Shown here piece after piece: positions 48,289-60,769 of a stretch of DNA of 64,000 nucleotides. Position 1 is the stretch's first letter, and each line of letters opens with the position of its first letter. A model generated the notes under the pieces. The model had not been told where the DNA came from. It did not search any database and worked only from the letters and a program-made list of their open reading frames with translations. Source of the DNA: Dendrocalamus latiflorus (taxonomy: Eukaryota; Streptophyta; Magnoliopsida; Poales; Poaceae); contig CM029613.1 in assembly GCA_017311315.1 (NCBI GenBank), forward strand, positions 932,501-996,500, written 5' to 3'. The position numbers and the translations under genes were made by a program.

Positions 48289-51200
48289 TGGTATCAAAAC
48301 TAGAACACTAACCTAGCTCCTTTCGCTGCCATCCTGTTGACGCCGCTACCTGAGGCCGCCGCCGCCTGGAGCACGCTTGACCTCCTGGGTCATCGTCGCC
48401 CGCGTTTTGCGTTGTTGTCTGTCACCACTGACACCAAGCCACCACCCAGAGCAGCGCGCCGTCGACCCCCGACCGCCGCTGCCGCCCAGAGCCATGCACT
48501 GTTGGCCCGTCGCCTCCCCCCTAGCCGCCGCCGACGACCACGCCACCCAAAGCCGCATGCCGTTGCCCTCCCGGCCGCCACCGTCTGGAAGGCCGCCCGA
48601 CCACCTATCGACGCTTGCTCGATTGCCAGTCGCTGCCTGTTGTCGCTCTCGATTACCGACCACCACTCGTCGTCGCCCCTGACTGCCAGATGCCGCCCCC
48701 CGCCAGCTGCTGGTGCCTGCCCACCTATCACCCTACTCGTCTGATTTGATCTAATCAGTTTACTGATTTGGATCTAATCTTTTTATATTAATTCAAAAAA
48801 TAAAAATAAAACGTCAATCTAACCATCGCATCATCCAGTGCCGTCTGTTAGACTTCATTGCCTTGGTCACCGTGCCATCCAGCGCACCTACCGATGGCTT
48901 CCATTCCATCAGCTACAATCCCATTCTCAGGAACAAAGCTCCATGGGGTAATCTATAGGTTGTGGTCTTCACTCATGGAGATCACATTCGATGGTATTCA
49001 CCTCTAGGGATGTGTCATCGGTGCTCTACCTTGTCCACCATCGTCGGTTCAGCTCCCCTAGGCAGTCTACTTCTGCACCTCCTGCAGAAGATAAGGCCAC
49101 CAAGAAGAAGGCAAAGGCCATTGCTGCTGCTGATGATGAGGAGGCCTTTTAGTATACCATAAACACTCCTCGAGTGTTGGTGTGTTGATGAGACCCGTGT
49201 TTGAGCCATCCAGGTGATCAACGTTGAGAACTTCATCCAGCTAGACATTATTGGTATGCATTCCACTCGTCAGATCTAGGAGTACCTGTGCGAGCGATAC
49301 CAGCAAAGTAGCGATGCTTAGTTCTTTTCGCTTCAGTGTGAGTTGGAGACCCTTCGCTAGGAGGACTCCTCTGTCGATGAATTCTTCTGAGCCCTGGTCA
49401 GTCTTTGGCACCAGCTGAACGAGCTAGCAAAGGCAGATCATGATTGCCTTCACCTTTATGATTTTGTCTACTAACTTCGCCCAGAGTTTGAGCTTGTGAG
49501 GGCTCAACTGTTGATCCTCTCATCATGATCGGCCATCAGCGAGGCCCTTTTGATGCTTCGGGCTGAGGAACTTCACCTCGGGTTAGTAGCATAGCCTATT
49601 TTGATTGTGCTTGCTGCCCCTTCTTTGACTACACCGACAGTTTCTGATTCGACTATGGTCCTTCTCCAGGCGCTTGTTTTCGCTCCTGTTTTCACACCAA
49701 CTAGAGTTCATTGTAACTACTGCAAAAACTTTGGGCACAATTACCAAAGTTATGCAATGCAGAAAAAGCGTAACAAAGCACGTGGGGGTGGATGATTCAA
49801 GGGGGCAGGGAGGTCCTTCCTCCACAGGAGGACAGACCAGCTCGTCAGGTTCTCAGCGAGGTGACTTTGTTCAGTAACTCTACCAGGCTCTACTTCAGCA
49901 ACTCTCTCACAGCTCAGCAGGTTCTGTCAGTCTAGCTCAGATGTCTCCTCCATGTACTTTTTGGGTTCTGGATTTTGGTGCCTCTTTCCACATGACACCA
50001 GACTCATCTCTCACTTCAGTAGCACCTCCTGTTTTTCTTATCTCTGTTCAGACAGCTGACGGTACCCTTCTATCTGTCAGCCATTAAGACACTCTTTTGT
50101 TCACTGATTTTTCCATTTCAGTTGTTTCTCATGTTCCCCAGCTTACCATGGAACTTCTCTCGGTGGGTCGGCTCACCGATCTCGATTGTAGGATTGTTTT
50201 TGAATCTCAGACCAGTTTCATCTAGGATCGACATACAGGGATGGTTCTTGGGACTAGCCGACACCATAGGGATCGTTAGGGTCTCTACATTCTTGACTCC
50301 CTCCATATTCCGTCCACTTCAGTTGCTCCTATCACATCTACGACTACCTCCACCGCCACTGCTGCCATTACCTTTGGAGCTTTTGCACAATGGCATCACC
50401 GTTTAGGTCACTTGTGTGGGTCTCATCTTTCTTTATTAGTTTGTCAGGGTATTCTTGGATGTGTTACTATTGATACGACCATATTTTGTCAAGTTTGTAA
50501 GCTAGGCAAGCAGCTACAACTCTCTTATCGTTCTAGTGAGTCCTTGTATTTTCGTCCTTTTGATTTAATTCATTCAGATATATAGCGACCTGCGCCTATT
50601 ATCTCTAAAGGTGGGTATAAATGCTATGTGATTTTCACTGATGATTATTCTCGCTTTATATGGCTTTTCCCTATGTCTAATCGTGGTTAGTTTCTTGCGA
50701 TATCATATCTTTGCAACGATAGTTCGTACTCAATTTGAGTTCTCTATTCATACTTTTCGCTATGATTATGTAAGCAAGTACTATTCTGGCGCTTTTAGAC
50801 AATTTCTTTCTGAGCAGGGCACTCTTTACCAGTCATATTGTCCTGGTGCCCATGCTCAGAATGGGGTTACTGGGCACAAACATCGTCATCTGATTGAGAC
50901 TGTCTACACTCTTCTCCTTGCCTTTCACGTTCCACAACAATTCTTGGCTGAGGTTGTTTCTACGACTGCATATCTCATCAATATGTAGCCTTCCACTGCT
51001 CTTAGGGATGTTAGTCCTACAGAGCATCTCTCCTACCGAGTTCCCTAGTACACTCACCTTCGTATTTTTAATTGCACATGTTTTGTCCTGTTGCAACCTC
51101 GTGGGCGCACCAAATTGTCGGCTTAGTCAGTTGAGTATGCGTTTCTTAGTTATAGTTTTGAGCATAAAGGTTATCGCTACTATGATCCTTCTGCTCGACA

Positions 51201-51775
51201 GATTAATATCTCATGAGACATTGTCTTTGACGAATCTCAACCTTTCTTCTATCGAGATTCGACTCCTTGTCCTGTTTACACTGTTGAGATGATCTCATGG
51301 TTGTCTCTTTTTGACTCTTCACCTATTTCTCCTCTATCACAACCTTCCCCTAGCCTGTCTCCAGTGGTTCCTTCTATACCCCAACCTTCTGTGCTGCCTC
51401 CTGCAACACGCTTCTTGTTCCTGCCGCACCACCATCTCGTTTCTTTGGGACGCACTACTCTAGGCATCCTCGTCCTTTACCAAACTCCTCTCCTGGTATC
51501 TTGCAAACACCGACGTCTGGTTCCTCTGATGATGCTCCTCGTTACGCCCTTCATGATCGGATATCCCTTCGACCTCTTGATCATCTTAGTTTTACTTCGC
51601 CAGCTCATACTCTATCTATCACTGAGCCTAGTTCTTATCGAGAGGTTACTTCTCATTCTGAGTGGTAGCTCGCTGGCAGAGGAGTTTGATTCTCTTCGAC
51701 ATACGGAGACTTATATTGTACGGACACCACGAAACCACAACTATCATTCTTCAGAAATAGCTTGAAGGGTTCATC
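48289..51775 (+). pseudogene. Decayed Ty1/copia internal region
   Basis: Starts with the degenerate primer site. Then come a GC-rich gag start, a gag zinc-knuckle remnant (CNYCKNFGHN, about 49712) whose last Cys is lost, a protease remnant (DFGASFHMTPDS, about 49970), integrase words HRLGHL (about 50395), FTDDYSR (about 50637) and a linker ending EPSSYRE at about 51640. Stops and frameshifts occur throughout. The reverse transcriptase and RNase H parts and the 3' LTR are absent, so the element is truncated just where the hAT-like element starts. Orientation is plus, opposite to the synthase remnant. Confidence 0.8.
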
Positions 51776-52370
51776 TTGGGATGGAAACGGATCGGATACG
51801 ATCGAATAGTCTCAAAAACGAATACGAATCCATATTTTTAAAATGAATATGAATACAAATTTGAATATTCTTGAATATGAATACATATCAAATGTCATAA
51901 TGGATATGGATTCGAATCAAATATGTACTTGATTCGGTTGAATACAAATATCCTCTCACAACTTCTGTAACAAATCTTGGTAGAACAAATTCCTAGCGGT
52001 TTTGCCTATTTTTCACCAGTTTTTGACCTGTTACTGGAATGGTTATCAGTTTCAAACTGCCCAAATTCAAATTTTGAATCACAAAATTCATTCGGGTTTT
52101 TCCCGGGATTTCCGGTAACTAACCAGTTACCGTTAGGCATATGAAATGGATCGAATATGTCGAATAGTCTCAAATACGAATACGAATATGAATATTCTCG
52201 AATACGAATGTGAATATAAATATTCTCAAATATAGATATGAATATTCTCGAATATGGATACGAACATTTTCGAATGTGGATTTTACTTATCACATTCGCG
52301 TTTTCTCGGTACGAATATTAGATAAAACGGATTATCTGTTACCGTTTCCCACCAATCTTACCAACTAACT
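51776..52370. mobile_element. hAT-like element with 'cgaatacgaat' interior
   Basis: Left edge TTGGGATGGAAACGG, right edge (complement) TTGGTGGGAAACGG; the interior is made of degenerate 'gaatacgaata' words like the element at 61.1 kb, and the left 'aaacggatcggatacg' is shared with it. No clean 8-bp duplication was found, so the limits are approximate. Confidence 0.6.
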
Positions 52371-53190
52371 TACCCTATTCCAATCACAAAAACACCAAAT
52401 CTATAATTTTGCAGCGCACAACTAATAAAATTAAGAGCTTATTTTCAACAACTTATTATCTAACTACCTAAACCTACTACAGAATTTCAGCAATCGACCA
52501 AAAAACAAAACAGAGAATACAGATACCATACCACAATCTACATTGTTTCCAACTGTTCATGGCCACAATTGCTAGCTGATGCAACTAGAAGTTTAGAACA
52601 ACTAAACTAGCAAAGAACAAAAAGAGAAAAAGTGATTGAGAGCTCAATGAAGAGTGGAGCCATGCAACAAATTCTCTTCGGTATTCTACATGGAGATAAA
52701 ACATGTATATCTCTAGGTGGGTTTTTTATGCTATGCCTGATGGACTTTGGCTCTAACGCAAACACTCGTGCGAATGAAACAAATGCTGATGAGCTGATAA
52801 GCTGATTCGAAAAGATTATCCCAACAAGTCACTTCAAAAAGGCGGCAGAGAAGCCTTCTAGTTATTTATTCGGGGGAAGCCATAGGCTGAGAAGAAGAGG
52901 CCTCTATCTGTGATTTAACTTATCTAATCATCAAGCGCGCACCAACTCCTTCCCTTGAGTACCAACAGCTAGTATCTAGTTGGAACTGCAGAACTTCCAT
53001 CCCTATTCGCTATGAAAAAAAACTGAAAAAAGAACATAACTAATTCAAATATCATATCCAGATTCAAGCAACTACAAATAAAAAATCTCCCAAATGATCT
53101 CGTAAGATAGAACCACAACACCTAAAATCCCCAAATCCAGATCCACAACCCTAGGAGCAAACAAGCAAAAATTAACTCTAAAATACTCAC
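52371..53190. other. No gene recognised
   Basis: A+T-rich sequence, possibly an intron of a minus-strand gene whose exon is described next. No protein similarity seen on either strand. Confidence 0.3.
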
Positions 53191-53430
53191 CTAGAAGCTA
53201 GAGGAGACAAAGATAAACAATGATGATGTGTCCCTTAGGCCCCATACTTGTCGAGCATTGCCGCTTGCTGCCCCACATGAGCTCCAAGCCTCCAAAGCCT
53301 TCCCTGCTCTCTTGCGGACCAACAAAAAGGGTAGCAAACAATGACGTGAGAGGGCGTGGGGCGCTGCTGAGCTGCCAGTCGCCGCTAAGCGTCGCCACAC
53401 AACACGAATCACTGGTCACTCATTGCTCTC
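53191..53430 (-). other. Possible minus-strand first exon split from its promoter by the copia element
   Basis: On the minus strand, GC-balanced sequence ends at TTCTAG|GTGAGTATTTTAG near 53190, a good 5' splice donor, after a frame with HIIIVYLCLL. The copia element starts at its other side, and the joined sequence beyond 59966 looks like a CT/GA-rich leader. No family recognised; it may be a non-coding exon, perhaps the lost 5' end of the synthase gene. Confidence 0.2.
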
Positions 53431-53924
53431 TGTTGGATTGATCTCTCGGCTAACGTTTCCCCGAGATTTCAGGGAGACAATAACTCCACCCGCGCAATGA
53501 TCGGTAGCGTTTCCAACTCCATTTTGGTTTCGGTCCCGGTTACCCAGCGCTATAAAAATACGAGGGTTTTCGGCAGAGGTAATGACACGAGTTGTTCTAG
53601 ACTTCTACAAAACCCTAACAGATCCGATCGCTAACGACGCGCTGTGGTGAACGAAGACCGACGCCCTACTGCGACGCCTGCCGACCACATCTACACCGCC
53701 GGTCTTCTCAGCCTCTTCTTCCCCGTCGGCAACGACCACCGCAGTCCGGCGACCTCCATACTGTCGGCCGCCCTCCTCTGTTGCATCACCGAGCACCGAC
53801 CACAATTCTAATGGCATCTCCGGCTTCGGGTACGCAATCACGCTTCCGCTCTAAGTAATCTTGTTTAGGTGTTCTTGATTGACCTAGGGCTAATGTTAAT
53901 GATTAGACTTAGTTCAAGATAACA
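53431..53924 (+). repeat. Copia 5' LTR
   Basis: 494 bp. Contains TATAAAAA at 53550-53557, a plausible TATA box for the element transcript, and near the end an ATG (53811) that appears to be the gag-pol start. Confidence 0.95.
53550..53557 (+). promoter_or_regulatory. Putative TATA box of the copia LTR
   Basis: TATAAAAA after a GC-rich stretch, about 260 bp before the proposed ATG. The copy in the 3' LTR is at 59586-59593. Confidence 0.55.
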
Positions 53925-56900
53925 TTTGGTATCAGAGCATCTTTAGGTCATCATGAACCCTATTAGGCTTAACCGAACATTGGATTTGAGATTAAGGCTT
54001 GGATCTAAATTTTTTTTAATCGGCTCGGTAAAGAAATTAGAAGGAGGGGATTCAACTTTCGTAAAACCCTAATTAGGATCCCCAAAGTTTCCCTTCACCC
54101 GAAAGAAATTAGATCGGCGGCGGCAAATCAAGAACACACAAAAAAGGGGGGAATCGGGACTTACGGGTGCAGTGCGCCGCGCCGCTCCATCGATTCCGGC
54201 CGCCGCCCGGCGCCTCGGGCCACCGTCGCGCGTCGCTCCGTGCGCCGTCGCTTCTCATGGGGGCCGCCGCCTACTGTCTCGCACTCGCGGGCGCCGCCGC
54301 TGCCGCTCCGCGGACGCGCAGCCATCGCCGCCGCCTCCCGCTGGCGCAGCCGCCCGTGCGCGCGTGCGGCCGCCGCTCGGGGCCGCACTCCCCACCGCCC
54401 GCCGTCGCCCCGCAAGAGCCGCGCCTGCCGCCGCCATGGAGCCCCGTTTTTTTTCGGCGGGGGCAAATGGCCTCTAGGGTTTTCATCTGTTGGCCTCTAG
54501 GGGCAAATTCCCACCGCGCGCGTGCTTGGCCGTTGGATGAAATCCAACGGCGCACATGATTTTCGGACCAGGGGCTGAAGTTTGGGCCGTGCGCGTGCAT
54601 TTTTCATGGGCTGCACGCGTTAGATTTAGGCCCCGCGCGCAGATGGAGTTTTGTGGGCCGCGCCGGCGATTTTCGAGCCGAGCCGTTTTTTCGGGCTGCT
54701 ATGTGCATTTTTTCCTGTGCGGGATTTTTTGTGGGCAGTGAGTATGTTTTGTTGGGCCGGTTTTCTTTTGGGCCGGCTGCAGTAATATTTTTTCCCATTT
54801 TGTTTTTTCCAGTGCATTTCTTTATGTTTTAAAGTCTATTTTGTGCACTGGTTTTAATTACTTTCAGTGGCCCAAATTACATGTATCATTACCATATCGT
54901 TATGTATAATCTCTGATTAAAATTGAACCAACGAGATATTTTAATTAGAGATTTTATGCTTAATTTTGGCATTATGTATGCATATGGTTATATTCTGACT
55001 AACGTTGTTTATAATCATATGTCGCCATATAAAATTATTAAGTTCTTTTCATTTTCTGCCCAACGGTGATATGAATTAGAACTTTAATTTTGCATGTTAT
55101 TAATCAGACCAACGTAGGGTTAATTACATGCAATATATGTCTTTATGATATTTCTAATTTTTGCCTTATATTTTGAAATTCAGCACTTAATGCTTCGAAC
55201 GTTGCCGCCACTATTGATAACATTGAGCAGCTCACGGGGAGCAATTTTCCCACGTGGAAAGAACGAATTACTGTTGTCCTTGGGGTTTTGGACCTCGACT
55301 ATGCCTTAAGGGTAGCCGTTCCCATTCCTCCCACCGAAGGTGAAGAGAATTTTGATGAGAAAAAGAAAGTTTATGAGGCTAATGCTGAAAAATGGGAGCG
55401 GTCTAACCGCTTATCACTAATGATCATGAAGACCTCCATTTCAGTCGGGATTAGGGGAGCAATCCCCGATTCCGAAAATGCTAAGGAGTACTTGGCTTCA
55501 ATTGAGGAGAAATTCAAAGGCTCCACAAAAGTTTATGCCAGTACTTTAATTCAGAGGCTCTTGACAAGCAAATATGATGGGTCCGGCAGTATCAGAGAGC
55601 ATATCATGACGATGACTGATATGGCAGGAAAACTCAAGGGCATGGACATGGCAATCTCTGATGGTTTCCTTGTCCATTTCATTATGACCTCCCTTCCTTC
55701 TGAGTATACAGCTTTTAAAATTAATTACAATACTCAGAAAGAGAAATGGAGCATTAGCGACTTGATCGCCATGTGTGTCCAGGAGGAAGAGAGAATAAGA
55801 ACAGAAAAGAAAGATTATGCTCTTCAAATTGGTGGCTCGAACAAAAGGAAGTTCCAAGGGGACTTCAAATCAAAGAAGAAGCTGCAATTCTCCCCAAATT
55901 CTGACAAGTCGGGGCCTAAGGTGCACAATGCACCTAAGCCTCATGCTGCTCCCGCCGGAGCATCTAAAGGGGGGGAATGTCATTTCTGCAAGCAGCGAGG
56001 GCATTTCCAGAAGGATTGCGTAGGTTTCCTTAAGTGGCTCGCCAAAAGGGGTAATGATACGATAACTTTCATTGATGAAACTCTTTATGCTGATTTTTCC
56101 CTTAGTTCTTGGTGGATTGACTCAGGTGCAATTGTGCACGTTACAAACTCTTTACAGGGATTCCTTACCGCGAAAACACTAAGAAAGGGGGAGCGAAGTC
56201 TTAGAGTTGCGGATGGAAAGGAAGCCGAAGTTGAATCAGTTGGCTCTGTTTCACTAGTCTTAGATAGCGGCTTCACTCTTCGTCTTAATAATGTAGTTTA
56301 TGTCCCTTCCATCAGGAGGAATTTAATTTCAGTTTCTTTATTGGATGATGAAGGGTTTAAATGTATTTTTGGAGACAATAAATGTATTATTAAGTTTAAT
56401 TCAAATAATGTTGGTCTTGCGTTTAGACAAGACAAGCTCTATATGCTTTCCCTTAATGAATCTCCTGTATCCTTGAATGTTTGTGATGCTAAGCGTAAAA
56501 ATAATGATGAGACTTCTTCGAAACTGTGGCATTGTCGTTTAGGCCACATTTCGAGGGGGAGAATGGAGCGTCTCATTAAAGAAGAAATTCTCCACCCATT
56601 AGATTTCTCTGACTCAGACCACTGCATTGATTGCATTAAAGGAAAATATGTTAAACAAATAAAGAAGGGAGCTACTCGCAGCACAGGACTATTAGAATTA
56701 ATTCATACTGATATTTGTGGTCCTTTCCCTGTGACATCAGTGGATGGCTTTGATACATTCATCACATTCACTGATGACTTCTCCCGTTATGGTTATATCT
56801 TTCCCATTAAAGACCGATCTGAATCACTTGATAAATTTAAGATATTTAAGGCTAAAGTTGAAAATCAGCACAACTTAAGAATTAAAGTGGTAAGATCGGA

Positions 56901-59277
56901 TCGTGGGGGAGAATATTATGGAAGACACGCCTCTTATGGGCAAATTCCTGGCCCTTTCGCTAAGTTCCTTCAGGAAAATGGCATCGTTGCCCAGTATTCT
57001 ATGCCGGGCGAACCTCAGCAGAATGGTGTAGCTGAAAGGCGCAACCGTACACTTATGGATATGGTACGGAGCATGCTTAGCCATTCTAGTTTACCAATTG
57101 GCTTGTGGATGGAAGCACTTAAGACAGCCGCACATATTCTTAATCGGGTTCCCAGTAAATCAGTACCTAAAACACCTTATGAATTATGGACTGGGAGGAA
57201 ACCGAGTATGAAATATTTACGAGTGTGGGGTTGTCGTGCTGAAGCTAAGTTATTTAATCCACACATTGGGAAATTAGATCCTAAGACAGTTAGTTGCCAT
57301 TTTATTGGGTACCCTGACAGATCCAAAGGGTATCGGTTTTATTGTCCTGATAGGATAACTAAGTTTGTAGAAACAAGGCACGCTGTGTTCTTAGAAAATA
57401 ACGAGGACCTGGAGCCCAGGAAAATAGATCTTGAGGAGAAGCGGGTTTATGTTCCTTCACCGCTCATCCCAGAGATCTTTATTCCTGCGCCTCAGGCGGT
57501 TGCACCTCCAGTAGAGAATACTGTTGTTGCACCCACTGTTGAGATCTCTGAAATTCCTAATGTTATACCTAATGAAGAGCCTCAACAGTCTCTTGAAATA
57601 ACTAATGAACCTCTTAGAAGATCACAGCGGGAAAGAAGATCTGCCATCCCAAATGATTATGTTGTCTATATGAATGAGGATATTAATGATATAGGGAAGG
57701 TAGATGATCCTACTTCTTATAAGGAGGCCATAATGAGTGAACATTCTTCTAAATGGCTTGAAGCCATGGAGGATGAACTAAAGTCTATGAGCACTAACGA
57801 TGTATGGGATTTAGTAGATATTCCTGACGGAGTCAAAACAGTAGGCTGTAAATGGGTCTACAAAACCAAGCATGACTCTAAGGGAAATATCGAAAGGTTC
57901 AAAGCAAGGCTCGTAGCAAAAGGCTTCTCACAAAGAGAGGGGATTGATTATAATGACACTTTTTCTCCTGTCTCAACTAAAGATTCATTCAGAATTGTTA
58001 TGGCACTTGTAGCTCATTATGATTTAGAGCTGCATCAGATGGATGTTAAAACGGCATTCCTTAATGGCGACTTGCAAGAGAATGTTTACATGGCTCAACC
58101 GGAAGGTTTTGTTGTGGAAGGCAAGGAGCATATGGGGTGTCGACTTAAGAAATCCATTTATGGCTTAAAACAAGCATCGAGGCAGTGGTACCTCAAATTC
58201 GATAAGATTATAAGAAGTTTTGGCTTCAAAGAAAATGAAGTTGATAACTGCATATATGTTAAGTTCAAGGGGAGTAAATTCACCATCTTAGTACTTTATG
58301 TGGATGATATCTTATTGGCCAGCAGCGATAAGGACATGCTGTTTGAGACCAAGAGATTCCTTTCATCTAATTTTGATATGAAGGATCTCAGTAATGCCTC
58401 CTATGTTCTTGGCATTGAAATTCACCGAGATAGGTCCAAAGGAATATTAGGTTTATCTCAGAAGGCATACATTGACAGAGTACTAAAAAGATACAATATG
58501 CATAAGTGCTCTGGCTCGCCTGCTCCTATTGTTAAGGGCGATAAGTTTGGGACATTTCAATGTCCAAGGAACCAATATGAAGCTGATCAGATGAAGTCGG
58601 TTCCTTATGCTTCAGCTGTCGGAAGCATTATGTATGCTCAAGTTTGTACGCGCCCTGATTTAGCTTTTGTAACCGGGATGCTTGGCAGATATCAGTCAAA
58701 TCCAGGACCGGACCACTGGAAAGCCGTTAAGAAAGCTTTGCGTTATATGCAAGCTACTAAGCATTTCATGCTCACATATAAGTTTTCTGATAACCTTGAA
58801 GTTATTGGTTATTCAGACTCAGATTTTGCGGGATGTGTTGATACTAAGAAATCCACGTCAGGTTATATCTTCACACTCGCTGGAGGAGCTATCTCGTGGA
58901 AAAGCTCCAAACAGACCCTTACGGCATCTTCAACGATGCAAGCTGAGTTTGTGGCATGTTATGAGGCTACCGGGCAGGCTGTATGGCTTAAGAATTTTAT
59001 CCCGGGACTTAGAGTGGTAGACAGCATTTCTAAACCACTCACCGTATACTGCGATAACGAACCCGCAGTCTTTTATGCAAATAACAACAAGTCAAGTGGT
59101 GCTGCCAAACACATTGACATTAAGTATCATGTTGTGAAAGATAGAATCCAGGATCAAACCATAAGTATCAAGCATATCAGTACTAAGTTAATGCTTGCGG
59201 ATCCGCTTACTAAAGGCTTACCACCCAATATTTTTCGTGATCATGTTGCCGGCATGGGTTTATTGGAAAGCCTCTGA
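53811..59277 (+). CDS. Copia Gag-Pol polyprotein, apparently spliced from an LTR start exon
   Basis: Proposed exons 53811-53829 (MASPAS + G) and 55184-59277 give 1370 aa in one frame. In order: gag starting LTGSNFPTWKERI, a zinc knuckle CHFCKQRGHFQKDC, protease WWIDSGA, integrase HRLGH-like H..H and C..C finger (LGHISRG, CIDCIKGK), DDE core (HTDICGPF, FTDDFSRYG, SDRGGEYYG), reverse transcriptase (KARLVAKGFSQREGIDY, catalytic LYVDDILLAS) and RNase H (YSDSDFAG, STMQAEFVA). All catalytic motifs are present and there are no stops. The unspliced frame cannot start upstream: TGA at 55174-55176 precedes the gag N-terminus with no ATG in between, and the first internal ATG would cut off the conserved gag start. 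The 1354-nt intron has GTACG at its donor and TTGAAATTCAG at its acceptor. Splicing is inferred, not shown. Confidence 0.88.
53927..53938 (+). other. Primer-binding site (tRNA-iMet) of copia element
   Basis: TGGTATCAGAGC two bases after the 5' LTR, complementary to the 3' end of initiator tRNA-Met. It lies inside the proposed gag intron. Confidence 0.93.
53939..55183 (+). other. Copia leader, mostly within the proposed intron
   Basis: A GC-rich part (54160-54700) with overlapping Arg/Pro/Ala frames on both strands and an A+T-rich part (54790-55180) that precedes the AG acceptor. I see no gag-related coding sequence here. Confidence 0.6.
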
Positions 59278-59455
59278 TTCTGGATAAAAGGACCTTTAAG
59301 CAAACCAACTCCCATTAAGTATAATGAATATCCACTTCGAGATAGGATAGTACACTATAGGTACTGGGGTTGTATGGCACTTCATTGGTCATACAATACA
59401 TTGCCTTGGTATGCTGTTTTATCGAGAATGGGCTTATGATGTTAGCCTTACGATC

Positions 59456-59466
59456 AAAGGGGAGAA
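59456..59466 (+). other. Polypurine tract of copia element
   Basis: AAAGGGGAGAA immediately before the 3' LTR, the plus-strand DNA priming site. Confidence 0.85.
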
Positions 59467-59960
59467 TGTTGGATTGATCTCTCGGCTAACGTTTCCCCGA
59501 GATTTCAGGGAGACAATAACTCCACCCGCGCAATGATCGGTAGCGTTTCCAACTCCATTTTGGTTTCGGTCCCGGTTACCCAGCGCTATAAAAATACGAG
59601 GGTTTTCGGCAGAGGTAATGACACGAGTTGTTCTAGACTTCTACAAAACCCTAACAGATCCGATCGCTAACGACGCGCTGTGGTGAACGAAGACCGACGC
59701 CCTACTGCGACGCCTGCCGACCACATCTACACCGCCGGTCTTCTCAGCCTCTTCTTCCCCGTCGGCAACGACCACCGCAGTCCGGCGACCTCCATACTGT
59801 CGGCCGCCTTCCTCTGTTGCATCACCGAGCACCGACCACAATTCTAATGGCATCTCCGGCTTCGGGTACGCAATCATGCTTCCGCTCTAAGTAATCTTGT
59901 TTAGGTGTTCTTGATTGACCTAGGGCTAATGTTAATGATTAGACTTAGTTCAAGATAACA
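59467..59960 (+). repeat. Copia 3' LTR
   Basis: 494 bp, same length as the 5' LTR; differences seen at about 59807 (C to T) and 59877 (C to T). Confidence 0.95.
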
Positions 59961-59965
59961 CTCTC

Positions 59966-60769
59966 TCCTTGTTCTCTCACTTCGCCTCCCTCACTCTCTG
60001 TTTGGACAAAGGACTAGTCGAAGTGGTGAGACGAGCTGTCCAACCAAATAATGGGTCGGGTTTTAACAGAGACAACCCAGTTGTTGTACGGGCCCGTTTA
60101 TTCCAGAGATCTAGCACACAGATCTCGAAGCAAATTGGACGCCCAGAAAATCGACTGAAACTTAGGGAATTCTCAGCGACCGAGAAGTAGCGATCCCGAA
60201 ATAAAAACACATTTATGTCGCCACGAAAAAAGCAAAAGGAAAAAAAGAAAAAGGTAGCATTGGGAAACCAACGTATTACAAACATCTTTTAGATAAGCTT
60301 CTAAACAGGTAGAAGCCATCATTGTTTAGAGCGAAGCTTAAAACTCATGCATCTGGTCCTCTCTCCCTCTCCTTTCTCTCTCTCGGCTTCGGCTCTATCT
60401 CTTCGTCTCTCTATCGGCTCCAATGGTGGCTCATAGCTTTGCGGCAGCGCAGCTCGAGGGAGGAAGGAGGCGACGTCTTGCGTGTACAGTTCTTTGTTGT
60501 ACTTGACATTCTTTTGCTGAACAATACATGCATGTCAGCCTCAATTATGATCTATTAAAACGTAAGAGTTGTTTCAGATTGCTACAACAATCGAAAGCTT
60601 CTTGTCAAATTCCTGTGAATTTCTTTGTGTTCCAGATTGAGCCTAAAGCTGGCTATGTCCGGATTGATGGAGTCAGTGTTCCTCGCCTTTTTAAAAAGGA
60701 AATTAGGCCAAAGAACGCAATTGCTCCTTTTTATTTTAGTGGGGGCAACGGAGGAAGCGGGAGAAGAAG
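59966..60769. other. Intergenic with a possible gene fragment
   Basis: On the plus strand a candidate small gene: ATG at 60423 (MVAHSFAAAQLEGG) and, after a CAG at about 60636, a frame reading IEPKAGYVRIDGVSVPRLFK that looks more protein-like than its surroundings. I cannot assign a family, and the frame runs into the MITE at 60.77 kb. It may be a fragment captured by a transposon. Confidence 0.25.

Larger units (their letters stand above)
53426..59965 (+). mobile_element. Complete Ty1/copia LTR retrotransposon (6.5 kb)
   Basis: LTRs 53431-53924 and 59467-59960 (494 bp each, TG...CA; I see two substitutions) lie inside the duplicated target CTCTC (53426-53430, 59961-59965). A perfect 12-base tRNA-iMet primer site and a polypurine tract are in place and the gag-pol frame is open throughout. 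The integrase-before-RT order defines Ty1/copia. It looks young and potentially autonomous. Confidence 0.96.

Noticed and set aside
53605..53841. 78-codon minus-strand frame present in both copia LTRs
   Set aside because: A shadow of the LTR sequence; both copies are explained by the LTR duplication.
54161..54600. Overlapping 60-130-codon frames in the copia leader
   Set aside because: GC-rich composition effect on both strands, inside the proposed intron.
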